Below are positions 26,762 to 36,272 of a stretch of DNA of 64,000 bases, one piece after another; position 1 is the first letter of the stretch; each line of letters starts with the position of its first letter. Position numbers and translations under genes: made by a program. The notes under the pieces were generated by a model, which searched no databases, was not told the DNA's origin, and worked only from the letters and a program-made list of their open reading frames with translations. Source of the DNA: Methylococcales bacterium (GTDB lineage: Bacteria > Pseudomonadota > Gammaproteobacteria > Methylococcales > Methylomonadaceae); the NCBI GenBank assembly GCA_028714175.1, contig JAQTMV010000001.1, positions 1 to 64,000 of the forward strand, given 5' to 3'.

Positions 26762-26800
26762 TTGCAACAGAATGTTGCAAGTTTTGGTTGCAGTTGCAAC
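26762..26800. promoter_or_regulatory. Paired TTGCAAC palindromes, candidate enhancer for the sigma-54 activator
   Basis: Two exact inverted repeats: TTGCAAC-agaat-GTTGCAA (26762-26780) and GTTGCA-gt-TGCAAC (26787-26800). They lie 60-100 bp upstream of the -24/-12 element and 18 bp after the activator gene. Paired Fis-type dimer sites at this distance are what an enhancer-binding protein uses. Confidence 0.6.
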
Positions 26801-26817
26801 GTTTCGCAGTATTCGGC

Positions 26818-27876
26818 TCAGTTGTGTTTACTTAGCCCGAGGCTTTGCATCTGCCGCCACAGCGTCGTGCGGTGCATACCCAGGGCGGCGGCAGTACGCT
26901 CAAGATGCCAGTGATGCTGCTCCAGAGCTTTACACAAGGTCTCGGCGTCCGGGTTGGCGACTTGGATTGGGGGCGGGGGGATTACGGCGGGATTTGAAAA
27001 AGGTGATGGCGATCTTCTGTCGCCTTTTCTCTTTTCCTCGTAAAGCGGCCGGGGCAAGGCGATTTCAAATGGCCCCAGATCGTTCATATCGATGACGTCG
27101 CCCGGACAATAAACGAAGGCATGTTCGATCGCGTTTTTCAGCTCTCGCACATTGCCTGGCCAAGGACGGCCGGTCAATTCTTCCATCGCTTCGGAGGTAA
27201 TGCCTTTGATCTTATTAGAAAAGCGTTGGTTGAAGAGTTGAATGAAATGCTCGACCAGTGCAGGGATGTCGTCGCGGCGCTCCCGCAGCGGCGGTAGAGT
27301 TAATGTTACGGTATTGAGGCGATAGAAAAGATCGGCGCGAAAACGGCCCGATGCAACTTCGGGCGCAAGGTTTTTGTTGGTGGCCGTAATGACCCGTATG
27401 TCTAGTGGGTGCGTTATGTTGCAGCCCACTTGCTCGAGGCACTTTTGTTCCAGCACCCGGAGCAAACGCATCTGGATCGCCGGGGAAATATCGCCGATTT
27501 CATCCAGGAAAAGGGTACCGCCCTGCGCTGCCTCAAAGCGCCCTAGCCGATCCTTGATTGCACCCGTAAAGGCGCCCTTGACATGGCCGAAAAGCTCGCT
27601 TTCCAACAGATGTTCACAGAAGGCGGAGCAATTCACCTGCACGAGCGGAGCAGCCCTCCGTGAACTCGATTTGTGGATCGCTTCGGCAGCCAGTTCCTTG
27701 CCGGTACCTGTTTCACCGTAAATAAGCACCGTCGTATCGGTCCGGGCAAGACACTCGATCTTCTGATACACCTGCTGCATGACAGGAGAGCGGCCCACCA
27801 AACGGCCCAAAGAGGGACATTTTCTTTGTGCTTTGAAAAGAGGGAGGTGACTCATATTGCTAATCCCGTAAGGCAT
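26818..27876 (-). CDS. Sigma-54-dependent transcriptional activator without sensor domain
   Basis: 352 residues. AAA+ domain: Walker A GETGTGKE, the sigma-54 contact loop GAFTGA, Walker B GGTLFLDEIGD, arginine finger region FRADLFYRLN. A Fis-type helix-turn-helix closes the protein (ERTAAALGMHRTTLWRQMQSLG). Only about 25 residues precede the AAA+ core, so there is no receiver or ligand domain; control must come from another protein or from expression level, as for PspF. Starts at 27876 or the internal ATG of MSHLPLF. A proline-rich linker precedes the HTH. Confidence 0.9.
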   Translation of the reverse strand: MPYGISNMSHLPLFKAQRKCPSLGRLVGRSPVMQQVYQKIECLARTDTTVLIYGETGTGKELAAEAIHKSSSRRAAPLVQVNCSAFCEHLLESELFGHVKGAFTGAIKDRLGRFEAAQGGTLFLDEIGDISPAIQMRLLRVLEQKCLEQVGCNITHPLDIRVITATNKNLAPEVASGRFRADLFYRLNTVTLTLPPLRERRDDIPALVEHFIQLFNQRFSNKIKGITSEAMEELTGRPWPGNVRELKNAIEHAFVYCPGDVIDMNDLGPFEIALPRPLYEEKRKGDRRSPSPFSNPAVIPPPPIQVANPDAETLCKALEQHHWHLERTAAALGMHRTTLWRQMQSLGLSKHN

Positions 27877-27970
27877 TGATGCTGCTTAATAAGGGGACGA
27901 AATCGCACAAAACCCATTATAAAACCGTAAGTCAGTTTTGCCTAGCAAACCGTCACAGCACATAGATATT

Positions 27971-27999
27971 AGCGGATTGCCTGACTGAGCGAATCCGCT
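27971..27999. repeat. REP-type palindrome AGCGGATT...AATCCGCT
   Basis: Exact 8-bp arms AGCGGATT (27971-27978) and AATCCGCT (27992-27999). The same arm sequence forms the right end of the 24148-24308 repeat, so the sigma-54/peroxidase cassette has related palindromes on both sides. Confidence 0.65.
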
Positions 28000-28051
28000 G
28001 CTTTACAGGTTTCGGGATTTATACCTTAAATTTAATCAAGATCAGATATTA

Positions 28052-28291
28052 TTAGGTCAGTTCTAAACGTTTTTCAATACGGTCTATACGATCATTCAGC
28101 CGGTCATACCGCAGATGTTGATCTGCAATACTGGCCGCGAAATCACCACCATCTCTTCGCAGACTGGCAATACCACTTTCCACGATTATTAACCGTGATT
28201 TAATTTCCCGCGTATCCTCTTTTACGGATGCTATATCAGCTCTGATAGCGCGTAGCTGCTCCAGCACAAGGTTGTCTATATTATCGGTCAT
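28052..28291 (-). CDS. Small coiled-coil protein of unknown function
   Basis: 79 residues, almost entirely helical with heptad patterning: LEQLRAIRADIASVKEDTREIKSRL and YDRLNDRIDRIEKRLEL. Such short proteins are common conserved hypotheticals in proteobacteria; no function can be assigned. Start has AGGGACAAG upstream. Confidence 0.65.
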   Translation of the reverse strand: MTDNIDNLVLEQLRAIRADIASVKEDTREIKSRLIIVESGIASLRRDGGDFAASIADQHLRYDRLNDRIDRIEKRLELT

Positions 28292-28381
28292 CTTCTTGTC
28301 CCTTTCTTTAGATTTATGGATTAAATAATATCATACAGACCATTGATAAAACTATAATCGCACCGTCCATTCTTACCAACG

Positions 28382-29188
<807 letters not shown>

Positions 29189-30325
29189 TTATCCAGTTAG
29201 TTTGTCAAAAAAGTTTTTTACGCCATCAGTCCAGGAGTGCTCTTGAGGACTGTGGTGTTTGCCGCTGCCGGATAAGGATTCACCGAGTTTTTGCACCAGG
29301 GCTTTTTGTTCCTTGGTCAGTTGCACCGGGGTTTCTATAGTTACTTTACACAGCAAATCACCCACTGCGCCGCCTCTGACCGGTTTAATGCCTTTGCCGC
29401 GCAATCTGAACGTTTTTCCGGTTTGGGTTTCGGCCGGTATAGTCAGTTTCACTTTGCCATTCAAAGTGGGCACTTCTATCTCATCGCCCAGACAGGCCGT
29501 AACAAAACTGATGGGTACTTCGCAATATAAATTGGCGCCGTCACGCGTAAAAATGGCATGCTCTTTAACCCGAATCTCGATATAAAGGTCACCCGATGGG
29601 CCGCCACGTTCCCCAGCCTCGCCTTCTCCAGCCAGGCGTATGCGGTCACCGGTATCGACACCGGCAGGGATTTTCGCGGACAAGGTTTTGGTTTCCTGAA
29701 CACGCCCTTGACCATGACAGACGCCGCAAGGGTCTTTAATTTGTTTGCCGGTTCCGCGACAGGTGGGACAGGTTTGTTGCACAGAGAAAAAGCCTTGTTG
29801 CATCCTGACTTGACCATGACCATGACAGGTTGAACATATAACAGGACTTGAACCTTTTCTGGCTCCTGAACCCTTGCATTCGCTACAGTTAACCATTACC
29901 GGAATACGGATTTTGGTCTCCGTGCCGGCAACGGCTTCTTCCAGCGTTAATTCCAGGTTATAACGTAAATCCGAACCACGCTGAACACTGCTGCGCTGCC
30001 TGGCTCCACCACCGAAAATATCACCGAACACATCGCCGAAAATATCACTGAAACCTTCGCCGCCAAAGCCGCCGGGACGTCCGCCCATAGACTGGTCAAC
30101 GCCTGCATGACCGAATTGATCATAAGCGGAGCGCTTTTTAGGGTCTGATAAAATCTCGTAAGCTTCTTTAATCTGTTTAAATTTGGCTTCGGCTGCTTCT
30201 GCCTTGTCAGCGTTTCTATCAGGGTGATATTTCATCGCCAAACTGCGATAGCTTTTCTTAATTTCTGCGTCGCTGGCGTTTCTATCAACGTTGAGCAGCT
30301 TGTAAAAATCTTCTTTTGTTGCCAT
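29189..30325 (-). CDS. dnaJ: Chaperone DnaJ (Hsp40)
   Basis: 378 residues. J domain with the HPD motif (MKYHPDRN), a Gly/Phe-rich linker, and four zinc-finger repeats [24 protein letters not shown] and CGVCHGQG, then the C-terminal substrate-binding domains. Stimulates DnaK ATPase. Separated from dnaK by about 1.1 kb of toxin-antitoxin and small genes, unlike the usual adjacency. Confidence 0.97.
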   Translation of the reverse strand: MATKEDFYKLLNVDRNASDAEIKKSYRSLAMKYHPDRNADKAEAAEAKFKQIKEAYEILSDPKKRSAYDQFGHAGVDQSMGGRPGGFGGEGFSDIFGDVFGDIFGGGARQRSSVQRGSDLRYNLELTLEEAVAGTETKIRIPVMVNCSECKGSGARKGSSPVICSTCHGHGQVRMQQGFFSVQQTCPTCRGTGKQIKDPCGVCHGQGRVQETKTLSAKIPAGVDTGDRIRLAGEGEAGERGGPSGDLYIEIRVKEHAIFTRDGANLYCEVPISFVTACLGDEIEVPTLNGKVKLTIPAETQTGKTFRLRGKGIKPVRGGAVGDLLCKVTIETPVQLTKEQKALVQKLGESLSGSGKHHSPQEHSWTDGVKNFFDKLTG

Positions 30326-30505
30326 GTTTCAATCCACTCCTGATTGTTGCTCAGGAGATAAAGCATTGCTGCGAGGTTATTAAAAGCCGCACATAATGAA
30401 GGCGCGGAATAGCTTTTTGGTTAGGGTTAGCGTAGGGTACTTTGTACGTACCGCCGTCCATTACTAGCAAGATTAGCATATGAAATGCCTCTGCAAGACT
30501 CAAAC

Positions 30506-30643
30506 TCAGATATTGTTTTGATCCTCGGGTAAATAATCTTTCTTTATCAACTGCTCAAAATTAAACTTATGTTGACGAAGCAAATCAGCATTTTTCATGA
30601 GCCAGGCATAAAAGTCTTTGTTGTAATCTGCTAAAACTTCCAT
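30506..30643 (-). CDS. Short DUF29-like protein or fragment
   Basis: 45 codons starting MEVLADYNKDFYAWLMKNADLLRQ..., which resembles the beginning of DUF29 proteins (YDxDFYAWL...LLR). Full DUF29 proteins are about 150 residues, so this is either a truncated remnant or a small relative. AGAG lies before the ATG. Too short to confirm. Confidence 0.4.
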   Translation of the reverse strand: MEVLADYNKDFYAWLMKNADLLRQHKFNFEQLIKKDYLPEDQNNI

Positions 30644-30717
30644 AAGTTTGCTCTCTTTATTATCAAATGCTTATCTCTTTTTACCAGGATTGGTGCAGGG
30701 AAACTACCCTTTAAACT

Positions 30718-30951
30718 CTATTTATAAACGTCCTTTCGGTGACCTATTTTTACAATATGAATAATCAAACAATCATCAAAAACAGAATAGACAATACGAT
30801 AATCGCCGCATCTAATTCGGTAGGTATGATCTGAACCGATTAGTTTTTTATGCCCTGCAGGATGTGGGTTATCTGCTAATTCTTCTATTACCCGGGTTAA
30901 TTTTTTAACAACCTGTTTGGGCAAGCGGGTTAATGATTTTTTAGCTCGATT
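30718..30951 (-). pseudogene. RelE-family toxin with damaged N-terminus
   Basis: Residues LTRLPKQVVKKLTRVIEELADNPHP through YRIRCGDYRIVYSVFDD to KIGHRKDVYK are a good RelE-superfamily match. However, the reading frame starts immediately after the antitoxin's TAG with NRAKKSLTRLPKQ and has no ATG; normal relatives begin about 8 residues earlier. The only start is TTG at 30924, which would give 68 residues lacking the first beta-strand. Probably an inactivated toxin. Confidence 0.6.
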
Positions 30952-31134
30952 CTATAGCAGGTCATTATCAATCAATTCTTTTTTTACCTGCTCCCAAGGG
31001 ATTGTTTCTTCGTTTCTCAATTCAGCAACTGCCGCCAAGTCCTCTAAATCTTCCATCAATTCAAGGTATTCATCCATGGATAATATGACGGATATTTTTT
31101 GTCCATTGGTATCGGTAATATACTGTTTTGGCAT
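30952..31134 (-). CDS. Antitoxin (Phd/RelB-like)
   Basis: 60 residues: KISVILSMDEYLELMEDLEDLAAVAELRNEETIPWEQVKKEL matches short antitoxins that precede RelE-type toxins. It is in the same reading frame as the downstream toxin remnant, separated only by its own TAG codon. Confidence 0.72.
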   Translation of the reverse strand: MPKQYITDTNGQKISVILSMDEYLELMEDLEDLAAVAELRNEETIPWEQVKKELIDNDLL

Positions 31135-31455
31135 GGCTTGAACTCGCTATTCTTTTTCTGTTTTTGGATTTAGACAAAAGGTACGTAATGGTTGCCCTGC
31201 ATGGCTTCTTTTTATACGAAACTAGAGCTTCGCTGGCCACCACCATTCATCCATCATTACAAAGTATCGACGATTAAATGGTGCATAAAATGCACTCTGC
31301 ATGGTTTAAGGCTTCTTCCTTGGGTAATTCATGCAACTTCGTAAGCTGAGTTGAACAACGTGAAACCCGGCAATTATCCAAAAATGCCGGGTTTGCGCTA
31401 TCACTTCAACCCTGCGAGCTCAAAAATCAAGAAAAATTAGTGTAGCCGATTTAAT
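31135..31455. other. Intergenic region between dnaK and the antitoxin gene
   Basis: No gene recognised. It holds the hairpin listed at 31363-31394, the likely end of the dnaK transcript, and should include the antitoxin promoter. Confidence 0.5.
31363..31394 (-). terminator. Hairpin downstream of dnaK
   Basis: AAACCCGGCA (31363-31372) and TGCCGGGTTT (31385-31394) form a perfect 10-bp stem with a 12-nt loop, about 60 bp past the dnaK stop. The T-run after the stem is short (TTT), so termination strength is uncertain. Confidence 0.6.
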
Positions 31456-33384
31456 TTAGTCTTTTTTGATTTCCTCAAATTCAGCATCGACTACATCATC
31501 GTCAGGCTTTGCATGATGTTCATGTGAACCGCCACCAGCATGTGTTTCACCTTCTTCAGACGCCGATTTTTGTGCATAAACACGTTCAGCAAGTTTACCT
31601 GATAACTCGGTTAGAGCATTGGTTTTGGCTTCAATCTCTTCTTTATCGTCGCCTTTAACCGCTTCTTTTAACGCATTAATCGCCTGTTCAATGCTGGATT
31701 TTTCATCCGCCCCGACCTGGTCACCCAATTCTTTCAATGATTTCTCAGTCGCATGTATCATGCCATCGGCATGGTTGCGGGCATGGACCAATTCAGTCAG
31801 CTTGCGGTCTTCATCGGCATGCGCTTCGGCATCTTTAATCATGCGTTGTACTTCTTCATCTGACAAACCGCTGGAGGCTTTAATCACAATGGATTGCTTT
31901 TTACCAGTTGCCTTGTCTTTGGCAGATACGTTCAAAATACCGTTCGCGTCAATATCAAAAGACACTTCAATTTGTGGTATTCCGCGTGGCGCTGGCGGGA
32001 TGTCCGCCAGATCAAAACGCCCCAGCGATTTATTAGCTGATGCTTTTTCACGCTCGCCTTGCAAGACATGAATGGTTACAGCAGTCTGGTTATCATCAGC
32101 TGTTGAGAACACTTGCGAAGCATTGGTTGGTATCGTGGTGTTTTTCTCAATCAGTTTGGTCATGACGCCGCCCATTGTTTCAATGCCAAGAGACAATGGT
32201 ATAACGTCCAGCAACAACACGTCTTTAACTTCACCACCCAAAACGCCGGCTTGGATCGCCGCGCCTAAAGCTACCGCTTCGTCCGGATTTACGTCTTTAC
32301 GCGGTTCTTTGCCAAAAATGTTTTTTACCATTTCCTGGACTTTCGGCATACGCGTTTGACCGCCCACCAGAATCACGTCATTAATATCTTTTGCCGATAA
32401 GCCAGCGTCTTTAAGCGCTATTTCACAAGGGCCTTTAGTGCGATTAATCAATTCTTCAACCAAAGATTCCAGTTTGGCGCGAGTCAATTTAACATTCAAA
32501 TGCTTGGGGCCTGTGGCATCCGCAGTAATGTAAGGCAGATTAACATCGGTTTGCTGGCTCGAAGACAATTCAATCTTGGCTTTTTCTGCCGCTTCTTTCA
32601 AACGTTGCAATGCCAATGGATCATTATGGACATCTACGCCACTTTCTTTTTTGAATTCGGCTGCCAGATATTCAATGATACGTGAGTCAAAATCTTCACC
32701 ACCCAGAAAAGTATCACCGTTAGTAGATAAAACTTCAAATTGATGTTCGCCTTCTATCTCGGCAATTTCAATAATTGAAATATCAAAGGTGCCACCGCCC
32801 AGGTCATATACTGCAATTTTGGTATCGCCTTTAGGCTTATCCATACCGAATGCCAGCGCAGATGCAGTCGGCTCGTTAATAATACGTTTAACTTCCAAAC
32901 CTGCAATGCGGCCTGCATCTTTAGTGGCCTGGCGTTGCGAATCATTAAAATAAGCCGGTACGGTAATAACGGCTTCAGTAACGGTTTCGCCCAGATAGGC
33001 TTCAGCGTCTTTTTTTAGTTTCATCAAAACGCGAGCTGAAATTTCAGGTGCGGCCATTTTTTTGCCATGCACTTCAACCCAGGCATCACCGTTTTCTGCT
33101 TCGATGATTTTGTAAGGCACCATTTTGATGTCTTTTTGCACGACATCATCTTTAAAACGGCGACCAATCAAGCGTTTGATCGCAAATAGCGTGTTTTTGG
33201 GATTGGTAACAGCCTGGCGTTTTGCCGACTGTCCCACCAATACCTCATCATCGCTGGTAAAAGCAATAATTGAAGGCGTAGTACGAGCGCCTTCACTGTT
33301 TTCAATCACTTTCGCTACGCCGTTTTCCAATACGGCAACGCACGAGTTGGTAGTTCCTAAATCAATCCCAATTATTTTAGCCAT
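31456..33384 (-). CDS. dnaK: Chaperone DnaK (Hsp70)
   Basis: 642 residues, the usual length. Starts [19 protein letters not shown]; nucleotide-binding motifs [10 protein letters not shown] and [14 protein letters not shown]; linker [13 protein letters not shown]; substrate domain and a C-terminal lid ending with the acidic [11 protein letters not shown] motif. Works with GrpE (upstream) and DnaJ. Preceded by a sigma-32-type promoter. Confidence 0.98.
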   Translation of the reverse strand: MAKIIGIDLGTTNSCVAVLENGVAKVIENSEGARTTPSIIAFTSDDEVLVGQSAKRQAVTNPKNTLFAIKRLIGRRFKDDVVQKDIKMVPYKIIEAENGDAWVEVHGKKMAAPEISARVLMKLKKDAEAYLGETVTEAVITVPAYFNDSQRQATKDAGRIAGLEVKRIINEPTASALAFGMDKPKGDTKIAVYDLGGGTFDISIIEIAEIEGEHQFEVLSTNGDTFLGGEDFDSRIIEYLAAEFKKESGVDVHNDPLALQRLKEAAEKAKIELSSSQQTDVNLPYITADATGPKHLNVKLTRAKLESLVEELINRTKGPCEIALKDAGLSAKDINDVILVGGQTRMPKVQEMVKNIFGKEPRKDVNPDEAVALGAAIQAGVLGGEVKDVLLLDVIPLSLGIETMGGVMTKLIEKNTTIPTNASQVFSTADDNQTAVTIHVLQGEREKASANKSLGRFDLADIPPAPRGIPQIEVSFDIDANGILNVSAKDKATGKKQSIVIKASSGLSDEEVQRMIKDAEAHADEDRKLTELVHARNHADGMIHATEKSLKELGDQVGADEKSSIEQAINALKEAVKGDDKEEIEAKTNALTELSGKLAERVYAQKSASEEGETHAGGGSHEHHAKPDDDVVDAEFEEIKKD

Positions 33385-33432
33385 CGAATGCTCCAGACTT
33401 GAATTATATAAAAAATGTAAAAGTTATTGCCG

Positions 33433-33460
33433 ATATGGGGGCTGTTTTATTGTGTTCAAG
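33433..33460 (-). promoter_or_regulatory. Heat-shock sigma-32 promoter for dnaK
   Basis: On the minus strand CTTGAA (33460-33455) and CCCCATAT (33440-33433) are separated by 14 bp, matching the sigma-32 consensus CTTGAA-N13-17-CCCCATNT. The -35 box overlaps the grpE stop codon, so dnaK has its own heat-inducible start within the grpE-dnaK junction. Confidence 0.7.
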
Positions 33461-34058
33461 CCTGCTCGTCAATTTCTGACGGTTTTTCTGCTGCTTTTGC
33501 TACAACAACCATAGCAGGACGCAGCAAGCGGCCATTCAGCATATAACCTTTTTGAAACACATTAACCACGGTATTGGGTTCTGCACCTTCCACCTCCTGC
33601 ATGATCATTGCCTGATGCTGTTCAGGATTAAAAGGCTGACCGATAGGATCAATTGGGACGATATTAAATTTTGTAAACACTGATTCAAACTGTTTAATAG
33701 TCATTTCGCTGCCAACACGAAACTTCTGCACATCCTCACTATCGCCTGTTGCCGCTTGCAAACCCAGTATCAGGCTGTCCAACACTGACAGCAGTTCTTT
33801 GGCAAAACTCGCCAAAGCAAATTTATGTGCATCTTCAAGATCTTTTCGCGTTCTTTTTTTCAGGTTTTCCATTTCTGCCTGCATGCGAACTACTTTATCC
33901 CAGTTTTCATGGGCTTTTTGTTTAGCTTCAGCTAATTCCTTTTTTAGCTCATCTATCGTATATTCATGTTCGCCTACTTCAGTATGCTGAGGCTCTTGGT
34001 TCTCCATTTCGTTTTCAGCGTCAATTTGGGACTCAGGCGCTTCCTGATCTTTACTCAT
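33456..34058 (-). CDS. grpE: Nucleotide exchange factor GrpE
   Basis: 200 residues from the ATG of MSKDQEAPES. Long N-terminal helix (ELAEAKQKAHENWDKVVRMQAEMENLKKRT) and the C-terminal beta domain with the GrpE signature region VVNVFQKGYMLNGRLLRPAMVVV. Releases ADP from DnaK. Lies between hrcA and dnaK. Confidence 0.95.
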   Translation of the reverse strand: MSKDQEAPESQIDAENEMENQEPQHTEVGEHEYTIDELKKELAEAKQKAHENWDKVVRMQAEMENLKKRTRKDLEDAHKFALASFAKELLSVLDSLILGLQAATGDSEDVQKFRVGSEMTIKQFESVFTKFNIVPIDPIGQPFNPEQHQAMIMQEVEGAEPNTVVNVFQKGYMLNGRLLRPAMVVVAKAAEKPSEIDEQA

Positions 34059-34202
34059 TATATATAGCTCCAATAGTAGTTAGTTATGCCGTTTGAGTAA
34101 CTCTTTACTCACCAGGAAGTACACAAGGTATTATGCTTCTTCATGATCTTCGTGTCTTTCATGGTAAATATTTATTTTGTAAAAAGGCTTTTGCCTACCT
34201 GG

Positions 34203-35261
34203 TTACAATGGGGATGTGGATTTTGGATTCAAGGCCGCACTTAATAATTTTGCCGTGACATCGACAAACGGGATGATTTTCTCATAAGCCATGCGTGTCG
34301 GCCCTATAACACCCAGCACGCCGACCACTTCATCATTGACAGAATAGGAGGATGTGACCAGGCTGCAGTGGTCAAATGCCTGGTAACCGGATTCTTCGCC
34401 GATAAAAATCTGCACGCCCTCAGCCTTCATCGCTTGATCCAGAAGATGAATTACATCCTGCTTTTGACTGAAGGCATCAAACAGTTTTTTCAGATGATCC
34501 CTGTCTGATAACTCCGAAAAACCCATTAAATTGGTTTCTCCAGCCAACACATAATCGTCTTTTTCATTATCTGATTCAAAAGTCAATCGCGCCATTTTTA
34601 TCGCATCCAGCATAGCCTGATTCATGCGTTCCTGATCGTCTTGCAACTCTTTCAAAACGGCTTCACGAACAGCAGCCAGACTGCGGCCGCAATAGATTGA
34701 ATTGAGATACGTGCCAGCCTGTTGTAATTCCGACGCACTAAAAATTTTGTCCGTATGAATGACTTTGTTATGAACTTCCTGTTCATTGGTGACAAAAATA
34801 ACCAGCACGCGTTTGTGCGATAAAGGCAAAAATTCGATATGACGCAAAAAAACAATTTCTCTTTTGGGCAGTGTTACCACGCCGGCCATCCGTGTTAATT
34901 CTGCAAGCAATCGCGACGCAATACCGATTACCTTGCCGGAATCATCTCTCTCCGACAAGCCCTGATGCAGGCGTGTTAAATCTTTAGCGTCCAGCGGTTT
35001 AACCGTTAATAGGCTGTCAACAAACAGGCGATAACCGCTGACTGTGGGTACGCGCCCCGCTGACGTATGCGGGGAATGTATCAGTCCCAAATCTTCCAGA
35101 TCCGCCATGACATTACGAATGGTTGCAGGGCTCAGATTTAGTTTTGAGTTTTTTGATAACACTCGGGAGCCAACCGGCTGTCCATCGCTGATATAGCGTT
35201 CAACGAGCGTTTTTAATAACTGCAACGACCGTTCATTTAAATACCGAGTATTATTACCCAC
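34203..35261 (-). CDS. hrcA: Heat-shock repressor HrcA
   Basis: 352 residues from GTG 35261. Winged-helix N-terminus (RYLNERSLQLLKTLVERYISDGQPVGSR, LSPATIRNVMADLEDLGL) followed by the GAF-like and inserted dimerisation domains. HrcA represses chaperone operons through CIRCE operators. Start chosen because GAGG stands 5 nt before this GTG and because a CIRCE-like element lies just upstream; an in-frame GTG at 35288 would place the operator inside the gene. Confidence 0.93.
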   Translation of the reverse strand: MGNNTRYLNERSLQLLKTLVERYISDGQPVGSRVLSKNSKLNLSPATIRNVMADLEDLGLIHSPHTSAGRVPTVSGYRLFVDSLLTVKPLDAKDLTRLHQGLSERDDSGKVIGIASRLLAELTRMAGVVTLPKREIVFLRHIEFLPLSHKRVLVIFVTNEQEVHNKVIHTDKIFSASELQQAGTYLNSIYCGRSLAAVREAVLKELQDDQERMNQAMLDAIKMARLTFESDNEKDDYVLAGETNLMGFSELSDRDHLKKLFDAFSQKQDVIHLLDQAMKAEGVQIFIGEESGYQAFDHCSLVTSSYSVNDEVVGVLGVIGPTRMAYEKIIPFVDVTAKLLSAALNPKSTSPL

Positions 35262-35284
35262 ACATACCTCAAAAAACCAAACAC

Positions 35285-35309
35285 GCACTCTACCTATGTT
35301 GAGTGATAA
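35285..35309 (-). promoter_or_regulatory. Degenerate CIRCE-like operator upstream of hrcA
   Basis: On the minus strand TTATCACTC, a 10-nt spacer, then GAGTGC, compared with the CIRCE consensus TTAGCACTC-N9-GAGTGCTAA. The left arm matches 8 of 9, the right arm 6 of 9, and the spacer is one base longer. It suggests autoregulation by HrcA. Confidence 0.4.
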
Positions 35310-35517
35310 TATCGAAAAGTATCAGCTCATTTGTCTGTTGTCAATAAAGGCTGTAAGTCTGAATCAGGTTTGTTATACCGAACTGCGGAAGCTGAGTTTA
35401 TAAGTCGTCCGAAACACATAACCGATACTTTCTTTACACTAAACTTTAGCGCTTGCAGTTAAGCATTTTTGGACAGGGGGTATCATGGCCAAAACAGGGT
35501 GGCCGCAAAATACCGGG

Positions 35518-36174
35518 TTATGCTGGCTTATCCTTATTATATTGCTCTGCAAATTTAGTTATTTTCTGAGGGTTGTAGGTAATCTTGTTATCTTTGACAT
35601 TGATAATGCCTTGCTTTATCAACTCATCAAATAATTCTTCAGGATCGATTCTATTAACCTTAAATTTGTTTTTAATGCTATTAAGCAAGGTTTCTTTTTT
35701 TGCCGGCTTGCTATGATTCTTTAGATGTTCACAATATTTTTGCAAATAGTCTTGAATCTCCGTTTCAGTCTCTTTTGCCACTGTAACTATTGCAGGATAT
35801 TCTTTTTTTGTACCGATCCTCTGCGCACTACGTTGTTGACTGATTAGTAAACTTACAACATGATCCAAATCTGTATCATTAGATACGATATCAAAATGTG
35901 TTTGAGGCGGTAATTGAGCCATTAACATGCCTGCCCAAAAAGTAATTCCAAAGTCGGCAGCATTTTTACCGCTATTCGGCATTTTGATAATTTTTAATCT
36001 GTCATCATTGACGGTAGTGGTGAGTGGAATAACCCAATCAAGAGGTATTTTGGCTCCACTTTGTGCATAACAGACAACTACATGAGAATATTTCTCCAGA
36101 TTTTCCATGAGCTGCTGAACCTGATTCGGACAATTTTCCAAATCTATCAATAATACTCGAATGGGTTTTTCCAC
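35518..36174 (-). CDS. NYN/PIN-like nuclease-fold protein
   Basis: 218 residues. N-terminal PIN/NYN-like domain with conserved acidic residues: D11 in LLIDLENCP, D74 in KNAADFGI and D100/D102 in VSNDTDLDHV. A C-terminal region (about 150-210) with a winged-helix-like LFDELIKQGIINVKDNKITY resembles LOTUS-type RNA-binding modules. Probably a metal-dependent RNase; target unknown. Next to fhcC but with its own gap (98 bp). Confidence 0.65.
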   Translation of the reverse strand: MEKPIRVLLIDLENCPNQVQQLMENLEKYSHVVVCYAQSGAKIPLDWVIPLTTTVNDDRLKIIKMPNSGKNAADFGITFWAGMLMAQLPPQTHFDIVSNDTDLDHVVSLLISQQRSAQRIGTKKEYPAIVTVAKETETEIQDYLQKYCEHLKNHSKPAKKETLLNSIKNKFKVNRIDPEELFDELIKQGIINVKDNKITYNPQKITKFAEQYNKDKPA

Positions 36175-36272
36175 TGTTTCTTTACTCGCATTTGGTATTA
36201 ATCCGGCATCGGTATTTTACTTATACACCTCTCCCCGAGGGAAAGAGAATTTTTAGAAGTTCCTTGAAATAG

